A stretch of DNA of 54,422 bases from Oscillospiraceae bacterium (GCA_009780275.1 WRAI01000016.1:1-54422); one strand, 5' to 3'. Counted from the stretch's first letter, positions 15,327 to 23,885 are shown. Translations and numbers: made by a program. Notes: generated by a model from the letters alone, not told the origin.

Positions 15327-16265
15327 ATGTCAAAAAGACGCCGCAGGCGTACCCGAAATCGAGGATGCAGAGCCTTTATCGTATTCTTAATTATAGCCGC
15401 CCTGGGTGCAGTTGGTTATTTTATCACCCAAAGTGGCTCGTCATTACCCGTCGTACTGCAAGACAACGAAGTTGCCGTACATTTCATCGATGTAGGACAA
15501 GGCGACGCTACGCTCATTCAAACAGGGCAGGGGAGTATGCTGATTGACGGCGGCGATAATCATATGCGCGAGCGGGTGGTGCAGTACCTGCGCGATGCGG
15601 GCATCGAACGGCTCGATTATGTTGTTGCCACCCACCCGCACGCTGACCATATTGGCGGTCTGATTGGTGTGTTTGACGCGTTTCAAATCGGGCAGATTCT
15701 TATGCCGAATATCACGCATACAACCGAAACATTCCGGCACTTTATCAATGCCATTGAGCGAAACGGCGCGTTGGTGCGAGAACCGATTGCTGGAGAGGTC
15801 ATCATGTTGGGCAATGCGCAATTTACTGTGATTGCGCCGAATTCATCGGGTTATGCGAACCTGAATGATTACTCCATCGGCTTGCGGCTGGTTGTTGGCA
15901 CAACAAGTTTTGTGTTCACCGGCGACGCTGAAGCATTGAGTGAGCAGGAGATGATTGACGCGGGACATGTGTTAAACTCGGATGTTTTGCGTGTGGGGCA
16001 CCATGGCAGTCATACGAGTACAGCGCAAGAATTTTTTGCTGCCGTCAGTCCGGCAATCGCTGTCATCAGCGTGGGTGCGGACAATCGGTATGGCCACCCG
16101 CACAGGGCTGTGCGCGAACGGTTGGAAGATATTACCGTTTACCGCACCGACCGGCATGGGCATATCGTTATGGTGACGGACGGTACATACATTACAGTGA
16201 CAACAGGGAGCGGCAACGGATGGCTGCAACAGGTGACGCAATGGTTTACGCAATTGATCGGATAG
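15327..16265 (+). CDS. ComEC/Rec2-like MBL-fold protein, membrane-anchored
   Basis: A 312-aa protein with a basic N-terminus (KRRRRRTRNRG), one membrane anchor (FIVFLIIAALGAVGYFI, residues 17-33) and an extracellular MBL domain like the one at the C-terminus of ComEC. Motifs are HFIDVGQGDATLIQ, THPHADHIGGL, FTGDAE, LRVGHHGSHTS and GHPHRAV. Without the ComEC channel domain it is unlikely to import DNA by itself. Stand-alone forms are thought to be surface nucleases or hydrolases. It is followed by a DUF3006 gene, a very common partner. Confidence 0.9.
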   Translation: MSKRRRRRTRNRGCRAFIVFLIIAALGAVGYFITQSGSSLPVVLQDNEVAVHFIDVGQGDATLIQTGQGSMLIDGGDNHMRERVVQYLRDAGIERLDYVVATHPHADHIGGLIGVFDAFQIGQILMPNITHTTETFRHFINAIERNGALVREPIAGEVIMLGNAQFTVIAPNSSGYANLNDYSIGLRLVVGTTSFVFTGDAEALSEQEMIDAGHVLNSDVLRVGHHGSHTSTAQEFFAAVSPAIAVISVGADNRYGHPHRAVRERLEDITVYRTDRHGHIVMVTDGTYITVTTGSGNGWLQQVTQWFTQLIG

Positions 16266-16468
16266 AAGGCGGCATTGCCGTTTGTGAGTGCATTGAAAGC
16301 GGTGCAAAACGGGATGTTGCCGTGAAAGATTTGCCCGAAAATGCTTGCGAAGGCGACTTGGTTCATGTGGTTGATGGGGTATGGGCGATTGATGTTGCAT
16401 TGACGGCGCAACGGCGTGCAGAGATGGCGGAGCGGTTGAAGAAGTTATTTGATAAGTCATTTCCTTGA
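16241..16468 (+). CDS. DUF3006 family protein
   Basis: A 75-aa acidic protein beginning MVYAIDRIEGGIAVCE, the pattern of DUF3006 (small beta-barrel-like proteins usually encoded behind ComEC-like MBL genes). It overlaps the end of the MBL gene by 25 bp, with AGGTGA as SD. An alternative ATG at 16220 with SD AGGGAG would add seven residues. Function unknown. Confidence 0.8.
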   Translation: MVYAIDRIEGGIAVCECIESGAKRDVAVKDLPENACEGDLVHVVDGVWAIDVALTAQRRAEMAERLKKLFDKSFP

Positions 16469-16592
16469 AGTTTACTCTCTCGATTTCGCGGATGAAGTCG
16501 AGTACAATATCTTTCGGCTCGTGCAATACTGCGCATTCGTCGTACATGCTGCATGCATAATCGTCGCTGCGGGTGCTGTGTATCAGCCCCAT
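16469..16592 (-). pseudogene. Remnant of a MerR/GyrI-type regulator gene
   Basis: Minus-strand translation gives about 42 residues, MGLIHSTRSDDYACSMYD followed by ECAVLHEPKDIVLDFIREIE. The second part closely matches DSEVALLHELKEIVLEFIRQ of the regulator at 53570-54422, in its coiled-coil linker. The frame then runs into the antisense of the DUF3006 gene, so only this fragment remains. Confidence 0.45.
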
Positions 16593-16675
16593 GTCTTCGT
16601 TTCGTTTGTTTTGCGGAGATAAGCATAGTGTAAACTCTTCCCAAAGGTAGAGGCAAGGGGGGGTGAAAACATTTT

Positions 16676-16711
16676 AACAATGCCCTCCTGCTATCGCAAG
16701 AGGGCATTGTT
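16676..16711. terminator. Strong bidirectional terminator
   Basis: A perfect 12-bp stem AACAATGCCCTC / GAGGGCATTGTT with a 12-nt loop, flanked by TTTT and ATATTTTT. It lies between the convergent DUF3006 and P-type ATPase genes. Confidence 0.9.
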
Positions 16712-16717
16712 ATATTT

Positions 16718-19360
16718 TTACACAATTTTAATTACATTCTTACGTGTCAGGAACCGCAGCAGCTCGCCGAAGAAGAAGGGGGTGGCCGATAGTACTGCCG
16801 TGATAACCCAATGCCAGGCACTCATATCCACAGTGCGGAATATGCCTTGGACAGGCCCGATGATTGCCGTGGCAACGAGTGCGGCAATTGAGAATACCGC
16901 GCCCCACATCAGTGCCATGTTGCCTCTAAATCCGGTTTTGAAGAACGATACGGTATTGCTCTTGACATTTACGATGTTGACAACGCTGCTAATGCCAACG
17001 ACCATGTATGCCATCGTCATGGCGATGTCTGCCGAGGGGTTAAGCCCGCCAAGCGACATGGCATATCCGATCCAGTAAGCAACCAAGCCGGCAACGGCAA
17101 ACATGCCCGCCATCAGGCCTAACCGAATGCCCAGGCCATTGCTGAATACACTCGCGCCTTTTTTGAGGGGTTTTTTGCGCATGACGTCGGCCTCGGCTTC
17201 TTCTTTATAGATAAACAGTGCCGGCACGCCGTCGGCGAGTACGTTGATCATGAGCAATTGCGTTACAAAGAGTGGGGTCTGCCAGAAGATAAATACGCCG
17301 AGCAGCATAATGAAAATTTCACTGATGTTGGCGCTCAACAGGAAGAACAACACTTTGCGGAGATTTTCGTAAATGCGCCGCCCCTCTTTGACCGCTGAGA
17401 TGATAGATGAGAAGTTGTCATCGGTCAGAATCATTTCGCTGGCGTGCTTGCTGACGTCGGTGCCTGAACCCATGGCAACGCCGATGTCGGCAGCTTTGAG
17501 TGCCGGCGCGTCATTCACGCCGTCACCCGTCATGGCGACAACTTGGTCGTGTGCCTGCCATGCTTGCACAATGCGGATTTTATCGTTGGGGCTGACGCGG
17601 GCGTATACGCTGTAATCGCGGACGCGCGCGGTCAGCTCTTCATCGCTCATGTCGTTGAGCTCGGCACCGGTAATGGCCTTTTCACCCTCGTGCAGAATGC
17701 CGATTTCACGCGCAATGGCGGCCGCTGTAATGGCGTGGTCGCCGGTAATCATCACGGTGCGAATGCCGGCCTCGTCGGCTTGCCGCACGGCTTCCATACT
17801 CTCAGGACGCGGCGGGTCAATCATGCCAACAATACCGAGGAAGTTGAGATCTGTTTCCAGCACTTCCGAAGTCATCTCCGGCTTTGTATCAAATGTTTTG
17901 GTAGCTACGGAAAGCACACGCAAGGCATTTTGGGCAAATTCATCATGCACGGCTTGCGCTTTTTCCGCCGCGTCAGGTGTGAAATTGACAGGAATGCGGT
18001 CGAACGCGCCTTTGGTAATCGATACATACTTGCCGCCTTCTGTTTTATGCACCGTTGTCATGAGTTTGCGGTCGGAGTCAAATGGTATCTCAAAGATGCG
18101 CGGCTCATCTTCTTCTAATGATTTTTTTGTCATGCCTTTGTCAATCAGTAAACGCACAATTGCTGTCTCAGTCGGGTCGCCAATGGCAACTTCCTCACCG
18201 TTAAACGTATCAATTGTAGCGTTGGTGGCAAGACTGATTTTTTTGAGCAGATTGGTTTCGGCATCGTTGAAACCATCTTCAACGGCTGCGGGATCAAAAC
18301 CCTGTGCCCAAACGCGTTTGATGGTCATGCGATTCATGGTCAATGTGCCAGTCTTATCAGAGCAAACTACTGTGGCCGAACCGAGAGATTCAACAGCGGC
18401 AAGACGGCGTATGATGGCATTTTTCTTGGCCATATTTTGTACGCTGAACGCCAGCGCGACAGTGACGATGACCGGTAATGCTTCCGGCACGGCGGCAACG
18501 GCTAATCCGATGGCATTGAGCAGCACGATATCTATATCGGCTTCACCGATGATAAGCAGTTGGAACGCGAATAGAATCACTGCTGACGCGATGGCAATAA
18601 TGGCAAGTATCTTGCCTAAGCGATGTAGGCGGTCTTGTAACGGTGTACGTACTTTCTTAGTGTTCGACAGCAAGCTGGCAATGCGCCCCATTTCGGTATT
18701 CATGCCGGTAGTCGTTACGACAGCCAACGCACGGCCGTTGGTAATCAAACAACCCGAAAATAACATATTGAAGCGGTCACCGACAGTCGCCGTTTCACAG
18801 ACGATAGCACCGGCATCTTTTTCGACAGGCACACTTTCCCCTGTCAAAATCGCCTCATCGACCCGCAAATTTACACTTTCAATCAGCCGTGCGTCGGCGG
18901 GAATCAAATCGCCGGTTGACAGCACAACAATGTCGCCCGGCACAAGCTCAGACGCGTCAATGGTCTGCTGTACGCCATTGCGCAATACCGTTGTTGTTGG
19001 CGCATTCATATTCCGTAATGCGTCAAGTGCTTTTTCTGCACCCAGTTCTTGGTAAATTGCCAACGCGATACTGATAATGACAATCGAGAAGATGATAATC
19101 CATTTGGCGTGTGCCTCTCCGGTGCCGCTTCTAATTGCCATAAACAGTGAAACTGCCGTGCCGAACAGCAGGATGAGCATAGTAAATTCCGTTGCGTGAT
19201 GGAAGATTTTTTGCAGAATGGTTTCTTTTTTCTCTTCTTCAAATCTGTTTAGACCTTTTTTTTCCTGAATATCGGCGACCTGCGCATCAGATAGCCCTGT
19301 TTGCGGGTTTGCACCCAAATCCAGATAAACATCTTGCAGTGATTCTTTGATATACTTCAT
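16718..19360 (-). CDS. P-type Ca2+-transporting ATPase (P2A)
   Basis: An 880-aa cation pump of the SERCA/LMCA type. It has the N-terminal cation-ATPase domain, the actuator motif LTGESVPVEK, the phosphorylation site CSDKTGTLTMN, the nucleotide-domain motifs KGAFDR and MITGDH, and the hinge MTGDGVNDAPALKAADIG. About ten TM segments are present. The ion-site residues of TM4 (VAAVPEALP) and TM6 (MINVLADGVPAL, with N and D) fit Ca2+ export, although Mn2+ cannot be excluded. Start chosen at 19360 behind AGGAGGT; an upstream extension of 19 codons overlaps the leader hairpin. Monocistronic with its own promoter and terminator-like leader. Confidence 0.94.
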   Translation of the reverse strand: MKYIKESLQDVYLDLGANPQTGLSDAQVADIQEKKGLNRFEEEKKETILQKIFHHATEFTMLILLFGTAVSLFMAIRSGTGEAHAKWIIIFSIVIISIALAIYQELGAEKALDALRNMNAPTTTVLRNGVQQTIDASELVPGDIVVLSTGDLIPADARLIESVNLRVDEAILTGESVPVEKDAGAIVCETATVGDRFNMLFSGCLITNGRALAVVTTTGMNTEMGRIASLLSNTKKVRTPLQDRLHRLGKILAIIAIASAVILFAFQLLIIGEADIDIVLLNAIGLAVAAVPEALPVIVTVALAFSVQNMAKKNAIIRRLAAVESLGSATVVCSDKTGTLTMNRMTIKRVWAQGFDPAAVEDGFNDAETNLLKKISLATNATIDTFNGEEVAIGDPTETAIVRLLIDKGMTKKSLEEDEPRIFEIPFDSDRKLMTTVHKTEGGKYVSITKGAFDRIPVNFTPDAAEKAQAVHDEFAQNALRVLSVATKTFDTKPEMTSEVLETDLNFLGIVGMIDPPRPESMEAVRQADEAGIRTVMITGDHAITAAAIAREIGILHEGEKAITGAELNDMSDEELTARVRDYSVYARVSPNDKIRIVQAWQAHDQVVAMTGDGVNDAPALKAADIGVAMGSGTDVSKHASEMILTDDNFSSIISAVKEGRRIYENLRKVLFFLLSANISEIFIMLLGVFIFWQTPLFVTQLLMINVLADGVPALFIYKEEAEADVMRKKPLKKGASVFSNGLGIRLGLMAGMFAVAGLVAYWIGYAMSLGGLNPSADIAMTMAYMVVGISSVVNIVNVKSNTVSFFKTGFRGNMALMWGAVFSIAALVATAIIGPVQGIFRTVDMSAWHWVITAVLSATPFFFGELLRFLTRKNVIKIV

Positions 19361-19389
19361 TCGCGTACCTCCTATAATTTTTTGATAGC

Positions 19390-19444
19390 AAAAAAAAGCG
19401 GAGAAATAGCATCTCAAAAACGCATGATGCGATTTTGCCCCGCT
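19390..19444 (-). terminator. Terminator-like hairpin in the Ca2+-ATPase leader
   Basis: On the minus strand, AGCGGGG...TCTCCGCT closes a long stem with an inner GCATC/GATGC helix, followed by eight T residues. It lies after the ATPase promoter and 30 bp before the start codon. It must therefore either attenuate the ATPase gene or terminate read-through from the RCC1 operon. Confidence 0.8.
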
Positions 19445-19456
19445 CTTATTATTTTT

Positions 19457-19485
19457 ATTATACTATGCAGCAAGCGGGATGTCAA
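19457..19485 (-). promoter_or_regulatory. Promoter of the Ca2+-ATPase gene
   Basis: TTGACA (19485-19480), 17-bp spacer, TATAAT (19462-19457), starting 5 bp after the RCC1 gene stop. Confidence 0.8.
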
Positions 19486-19489
19486 TACC

Positions 19490-21175
19490 TCACATCCGCA
19501 ATGTGTCAATAAATTCGCGCAAGTTGGTGCGTGTGCTCCAGGTAATTTCGCGGAAATTGACAATGCCGAGTGCAGCGATTGCTTGATCGTATTGCGCTTG
19601 TGTGACGGATTCGTCATTGACGTAGTAGCTTGACGACTCGCCGGTATCGTCTGCGCCCCAAGGGTTATGCCAGGTTGTTAGTATTGTCTCAAATGTACCG
19701 TCTTGCCAACGCATAAAAGTTCTGGCGATGGGGCCGTCGCCGATAGTTACACTAACAAAGTACCGTGCCATACCTTCGCCGACCTCAAACGTTACAGTAG
19801 TGGCAGCTTCTATCCATGTAGTGTCGTGATGAACAAGTTCTATCCGTCCTATGTATCGGAAAATATAAATGTCAGCGTGTGCCCATTGGTTCGGCATACT
19901 AAACGTCACCAAAAGCAACGGTATATCATCGCCAACATCTATTATTTCAACGTGAAGAACGCCGTAATACGGCCAGCGCCCATTATTGTCTGTTGTTGTT
20001 ACTTCACCGTGAATTTCCCAAAGTTCGGTCAAAAATTCATAGTAGGCATTGATTGCCTCACCGCGTGTCGTCGCAGTCGGCGTAAAGTCAAACTGCAAGG
20101 CAACTTTTACAGGCTCATGACGGTCAAGCAAAAATGCGCCATCGCCGATTTCACCGTTGAGATTAGAGCCCCACGCCCAAATTTGCCCATCTTGCGTTAC
20201 CGCCAATGTATGCGTGTCGCCGGCGGCAACGTGTGCAACGTTTTCCATAATGCGAACAGGCGTAGCGCGGTCTGTTACATGAGGGTTCTGCATCTCATGC
20301 TGCCAATGAAGTTGAATCGGGCTGACAGTGCCGCCGTCACCGACACGACCGTGAGTGTTGCTGCCCCAGCCGTACAGCGCGCCGTCGCGTGTAATCACCA
20401 TACTGTGCCAAGAGCCCGCCGAAACATAGGCAACATTATCCATCAGCCGTGTGTGTGCCGGATTTTCATCAAAGCGAGTGTAGCGGGCATATAGCGCGCT
20501 GTCAGTGGTAACAATCAGCGTATGGTCCGGACCGGCCGCCACCATAGCCACATTTTCTTTGTCCATCACCGGTGTCGGCAGCAAAAAACTTTGCCACCAT
20601 AACTCACCGTCTCCTGTAATAAAATATCCACCCGCCGAACTTCTTGCGGCAATTGAAACGACGTCCGTCCATAGCCGTTCTGCTGAATGCGGGGAAAAAT
20701 TCCACGTGTACAGTTCACCATCTTTAGTTAACGTCATGCCATCGTCAATAGCGCGAACATTATCCATAAACGCATTAAAATACCCCGATGCGCTTAAATA
20801 TGAAAGCTCGCCGTCAGTGTTAAGCACAAAATTATTTTCCCGGCTTGTCAAAACGGCGGCAATATTTTGGCCCACAGTCATCGGTTGAAACGCTGCACGC
20901 CACGTATCATTCGCGCCCCAACCCCACAAGTCCCCATTTGGCAACAACACAAACGACGTGCCGCGGCCGGCAATAACCCGGCTCATTGGATCTTGTTCCG
21001 GCGGTTGGCGACCGTCTTGCCCTGTGGTTGAGGTTGAGTTGTTTGCCGGCGGGCCGGTTATCGTTGGGTAATTCGGCTCATCCTCATGCGCGGCTAAAAA
21101 CAACCCCACAGCAATTGCAAACGCAGCAACTGTTGTTGCCAACAAAACGAGCATAATTTTAACCGATTTTTTCAT
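19490..21175 (-). CDS. Membrane-anchored RCC1-repeat protein
   Basis: A 561-aa protein with an uncleaved-looking signal anchor (IMLVLLATTVAAFAIAVGLF, residues 7-26), a Pro/Thr/Gln-rich linker to about residue 60, and several RCC1/ATS1 repeats to about residue 340. Repeat hallmarks are WGWGANDTW, YGWGSNTHGRVGDGG and WAWGSNLNGEIGDGA. The last 200 residues are an extracellular module of unknown family. RCC1 propellers mediate binding, but no ligand can be inferred. It is the last gene of the pspC-ppa operon, only 1 bp after the zinc-ribbon gene. The SD is weak (AGAGGGG), which suggests coupled translation. Confidence 0.85.
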   Translation of the reverse strand: MKKSVKIMLVLLATTVAAFAIAVGLFLAAHEDEPNYPTITGPPANNSTSTTGQDGRQPPEQDPMSRVIAGRGTSFVLLPNGDLWGWGANDTWRAAFQPMTVGQNIAAVLTSRENNFVLNTDGELSYLSASGYFNAFMDNVRAIDDGMTLTKDGELYTWNFSPHSAERLWTDVVSIAARSSAGGYFITGDGELWWQSFLLPTPVMDKENVAMVAAGPDHTLIVTTDSALYARYTRFDENPAHTRLMDNVAYVSAGSWHSMVITRDGALYGWGSNTHGRVGDGGTVSPIQLHWQHEMQNPHVTDRATPVRIMENVAHVAAGDTHTLAVTQDGQIWAWGSNLNGEIGDGAFLLDRHEPVKVALQFDFTPTATTRGEAINAYYEFLTELWEIHGEVTTTDNNGRWPYYGVLHVEIIDVGDDIPLLLVTFSMPNQWAHADIYIFRYIGRIELVHHDTTWIEAATTVTFEVGEGMARYFVSVTIGDGPIARTFMRWQDGTFETILTTWHNPWGADDTGESSSYYVNDESVTQAQYDQAIAALGIVNFREITWSTRTNLREFIDTLRM

Positions 21176-21176
21176 G

Positions 21177-21539
21177 TTATACGCTGACCCCTCTTTCGCG
21201 CAATGCTTCGGTTTTTTTTGCCGAGCAGTCTGCGCATCGAAATTGCGGCGTATTGTCGTCAGTTTTGTCGTAATTGTCGGTTTTGACAAGGCGATGTCCG
21301 AGGCATTTTGCGCCGCAATCGCTGCATTCGATGTCGGCGCGGGTTTCCCAAACGGTAAAAAAGTTTTTGGATTTAAAAATAAACCGGTCGACCCAAAAGA
21401 AAATCAAGCCGCCGATAAGGTTGGCGACAATCGTGGCAATCAAAGCGGAGGTATGGCTGGCCAGTAACCATAGCACTGCTGCCAAGATGGGTGTGGACAA
21501 CTGCCAACGCAAGAGGTACATGGCATATTTTTTTAGCAT
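21177..21539 (-). CDS. Small membrane protein with zinc ribbon
   Basis: A 120-aa protein with two TM segments (LSTPILAAVLWLLAS and LIATIVANLIGGLIFFWVDRFIF) followed by a cytosolic tail with two CxxC pairs (CSDCGAKC and CADC), which should bind zinc. The start overlaps the end of ppa by 7 bp. The family is known to me only as hypothetical. Its tight coupling to pyrophosphatase suggests co-regulation, not a shared reaction. Confidence 0.75.
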   Translation of the reverse strand: MLKKYAMYLLRWQLSTPILAAVLWLLASHTSALIATIVANLIGGLIFFWVDRFIFKSKNFFTVWETRADIECSDCGAKCLGHRLVKTDNYDKTDDNTPQFRCADCSAKKTEALRERGVSV

Positions 21540-22081
21540 GACGGCGTCCTCCGCGCAAAGTTTCCGTTGTTGTAGTTGTCGATGCTCTTTTGTATAATTT
21601 TCTCGGCTTCTTTTCTGTCCAGCACCTGGTCGACGACGGTATCTTTTTTCTCCAACTGCTTATACACCTCAAAAAAATGCATGATTTCTGTTGATATATG
21701 TGCCGGCAATTCAGAAATATCCTTGTACACGTTTAGAAACGGATCTTTTTTTGCAACGGCAATGATTTTTTCGTCGCGCTCATTTTGGTCGGTCATAATA
21801 ATGGCGCCGATGGGATAGGTTTCAACCAGTGTCATGGGATCTATATTCTCTTGGCACAGCACCAAAACATCCAATGGGTCATTGTCGTCGGCATAGGTTC
21901 TGGGGATAAATCCATAGTTTGCCGGATAGTGCGTGGCTGTGTAGAGCACCCTATCCAGCATAAGCATGCCTGTTTCTTTGTCCAGCTCATATTTATTTTT
22001 GCAGCCTTTTGTGATTTCGATGACAGAAATAAAGCTGTCTTTCGCGATTCTGTCGGCGCGGATATCATGCCATATATTCAT
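21533..22081 (-). CDS. ppa: Inorganic pyrophosphatase, family I
   Basis: A 182-aa soluble pyrophosphatase that hydrolyses PPi to two phosphates. Family I hallmarks: YPANYGFIPRTYADDNDPLD, containing the DxDPxD metal site, the preceding KYELDKETG, and KIIAVAKKDP. The length is normal for the bacterial enzyme. It lies between pspC (12 bp upstream) and the zinc-ribbon gene. Firmicutes more often use family II enzymes, so a family I copy is notable but not rare in Clostridia. Confidence 0.94.
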   Translation of the reverse strand: MNIWHDIRADRIAKDSFISVIEITKGCKNKYELDKETGMLMLDRVLYTATHYPANYGFIPRTYADDNDPLDVLVLCQENIDPMTLVETYPIGAIIMTDQNERDEKIIAVAKKDPFLNVYKDISELPAHISTEIMHFFEVYKQLEKKDTVVDQVLDRKEAEKIIQKSIDNYNNGNFARRTPSC

Positions 22082-22093
22082 GTTTGCACCAAC

Positions 22094-22276
22094 TCACTCC
22101 GGCGCTTCGGGCAATATAATCGCAGCAATCAAGTACGCCACCCAGCTTACCGGAACCACTATGGCAATGATGCGAACAATCATGGGGTCGATGTTGAAGT
22201 ACTCTCCAATGCCGCCGCATACGCCGGTAAGTATTTTGCTTTTGCGGGAACGGTATAGGCGTTTGTACGGCTCCAT
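22094..22276 (-). CDS. PspC domain protein
   Basis: A 60-aa protein consisting of a single PspC domain: the basic KRLYRSRKSKILTGVCGGIGEYF motif followed by one TM segment (MIVRIIAIVVPVSWVAYLIAAIIL). PspC proteins act in membrane-stress responses. First gene of the pspC-ppa-ZnR-RCC1 operon, behind a good promoter. Confidence 0.9.
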   Translation of the reverse strand: MEPYKRLYRSRKSKILTGVCGGIGEYFNIDPMIVRIIAIVVPVSWVAYLIAAIILPEAPE

Positions 22277-22398
22277 GGGTATTCTCCTTTACAAAATAAA
22301 TGGCCTGACTTCCGTCAGATATGCTGAAAACCAGCGCTCCGTTGGCGGCGTAATTGAACTGCTGTGTTTCTGGTGTTACATAAGATGCCTTGGCAACA

Positions 22399-22427
22399 AT
22401 TATACCACATTGAACACGCTTTGACAA
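22399..22427 (-). promoter_or_regulatory. Promoter of the pspC-ppa operon
   Basis: TTGTCA (22427-22422), 17-bp spacer and TATAAT (22404-22399) on the minus strand, giving a leader of about 115 nt before pspC. No structured RNA element was recognised in that leader. Confidence 0.75.
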
Positions 22428-22463
22428 GAGTTGTATTCACTTATGATTGAGAAATCAATTTAG

Positions 22464-22838
22464 CTACACAATCACATCCCGTCGCTTGCAAAACGTCAGT
22501 CCACATACAGTTAAAGCCAATGCTATCACAGTCAAAGTCAACAGGGGAAACGTGCACATGCTCTCTAAGGGAAGTTGCGGTATATGGTGAAACGGCGACA
22601 GGCTCATTGCCCACGAGGGCATGTGCAGCAAGTCTCCAAAGAACCCGACAATGAAGATATAGATAAAGTACGCCCAGCAGAGAGCAGCTGCTTTCGGAAA
22701 AACACCGACGACAAAAATCCCCAACCCTAACATAAGCCATAAAGCAGGTATACAGACCATTATAGAATATATCAACAAACCAAAAAGGAACTCTTTCGTG
22801 TTCCCCGCGCACAGCACTTGGACGAGAGAGATATGCAT
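22464..22838 (-). pseudogene. C-terminal fragment of an ABC-2 transporter permease
   Basis: A frame of 124 codons encodes the last TM helices of an antibiotic-exporter type permease. The region LLIYSIMVCIPALWLMLG is followed by PSWAMSLSPFHHIPQLP and a final helix (FPLLTLTVIALALTVCGL) with the tail CKRRDVIV. This is typical of the C-terminus of large ABC permeases. The remaining 300 or more residues and the partner ATPase are absent, and the DNA upstream encodes an unrelated frame. I therefore call it a truncated remnant. A start at 22838 exists but lacks a convincing SD. Confidence 0.6.
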
Positions 22839-23244
22839 CCCGATAGACTACATTCATCAGATACGCACCACTGCGCCAGTCAGGAGTTGTCCCCCATGAT
22901 ATTATCACGGCCTTGGCGGCTTTTTCAACTGACGTGACTGGCTGGGTTTTCACTTCACATTTGCAACCACATAGCGACTTGTCTTTTATTGTATTATAGC
23001 CTTCCTTATTTGTATCTTTGAGTACGATATGTTCATCTCGTTCGTGTAATGCTTCAACTTTATCTTTTATGCGTTGGGGCAAATCGATCGAAAATATATC
23101 ATAGGCGTCAGCGAGGCAAGATTCGTCCGCAATGTAATAAAATTCGCGGATAAGCTGTTTTCCGCCACTGTATTTGATGTTTTCAAAGTGTTCACTGTAG
23201 TGCCCCTTTATCCATATAATAGCGTTTGTCTGCAGTTTTATGCC
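22839..23244 (-). other. Orphan coding-like remnant, no recognised family
   Basis: Over this stretch without a recognised gene, one minus-strand frame stays open and reads like real protein: HFENIKYSGGKQLIREFYY, DIFSIDLPQRIKDKVEAL and CGCKCEVKTQPVTS. It has no proper start with an SD, and further on it runs in a different frame through the permease fragment. The part around 22921-22965 is the left copy of the 45-bp inverted repeat. Probably the remains of a lost gene. Confidence 0.35.
22921..22965 (-). repeat. 45-bp inverted repeat, left copy
   Basis: Read on the minus strand, this matches 24231-24275 on the plus strand at 43 of 45 positions (core AAGTGAAAACCCAGCCAGTC). Weaker similarity continues about 15 bp further inward on the minus-strand reading. 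The pair encloses the lipoprotein and protease-fragment genes. Confidence 0.85.
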
Positions 23245-23275
23245 ACGCTTACACCCTGTTACAGGGTGTAAGCGT
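23245..23275. repeat. 31-bp near-perfect palindrome
   Basis: Two exact 15-bp arms (ACGCTTACACCCTGT and its complement) around a single T. It lies 28 bp past the lipoprotein stop. There is no T-run on either side, so it is not a standard terminator; a protein-binding site or cruciform is possible. Confidence 0.8.
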
Positions 23276-23303
23276 AATAATGCAAAAGATTTTTAATTAT
23301 GGT

Positions 23304-23885
23304 CTACCCAACAATCTCGAACTCAGTCCAAACCGGGCCGTCCCAAACTAGCTCCGTGCTTCGTGTCATTTCAGGGTAGCCCCTCGTTACTGTGCTCCGC
23401 ATCAAACGAGCACCGGTGACAATGCGGTATATGCCGGGAGCGAGTCCGCGCCCGTTTGTATGAGGTGGACGTATGGGAGCAGCAGAATCGTAACTATAAA
23501 GAAATGCATATGAAACCACTTCCCCAAAACGCAATGGCTGTTGCACTATTAGTCGAATCTCTGCCACTCCAGGATCTGGAAACTCAATAACACCCCATCC
23601 CTGTTTTGTTTGTTTCACAAGAGTAAAGCCAAATCCAGGATACAAGGCATAATTCACTGTAATATGCCGCTCGTCTATCGGTTCCGTTGCATTTGTCAAT
23701 ATCGCCGAAATACGCGAAAAACGAATGGGGTAGGTCTCATGCTCCATGACAAAGCTTATCTCTTCCGGCCAAGTTTCGGTTGGGAACTCAAAAAGTTCAC
23801 CCGGTTCAGGAAAACCCGGCTGTGTACATCCGGCAAGCAAAGCAAGTAGGATAATTACACAAAGAATACACCCTCTCTTTTTCAT
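23304..23885 (-). CDS. Lipoprotein with Ig-like domain
   Basis: A 193-aa exported lipoprotein: signal MKKRGCILCVIILLALLAGC with the lipobox cysteine at residue 20, then a single beta-rich domain. The order (SRISAILTNAT, FTLVKQTKQGWGVIEF, RGLAPGIYRIVTGARL) fits the bacterial Ig-like domain seen in many Firmicute lipoproteins, where a GxYRI motif precedes the last strands. The ligand is unknown. SD AAGGGG before the ATG. It follows the truncated protease by 16 bp and may have formed an operon with it. Confidence 0.85.
   Translation of the reverse strand: MKKRGCILCVIILLALLAGCTQPGFPEPGELFEFPTETWPEEISFVMEHETYPIRFSRISAILTNATEPIDERHITVNYALYPGFGFTLVKQTKQGWGVIEFPDPGVAEIRLIVQQPLRFGEVVSYAFLYSYDSAAPIRPPHTNGRGLAPGIYRIVTGARLMRSTVTRGYPEMTRSTELVWDGPVWTEFEIVG

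Noticed and set aside
17649-19055. 468-codon plus-strand open frame
   Set aside because: It is the antisense shadow of the P-type ATPase gene, Ser/Ala/Arg-rich and with no SD or family features.
19361-19456. yybP-ykoY (Mn2+) riboswitch before the Ca2+-type ATPase
   Set aside because: The leader is only about 90 nt and consists of a single terminator-like hairpin without the riboswitch core.
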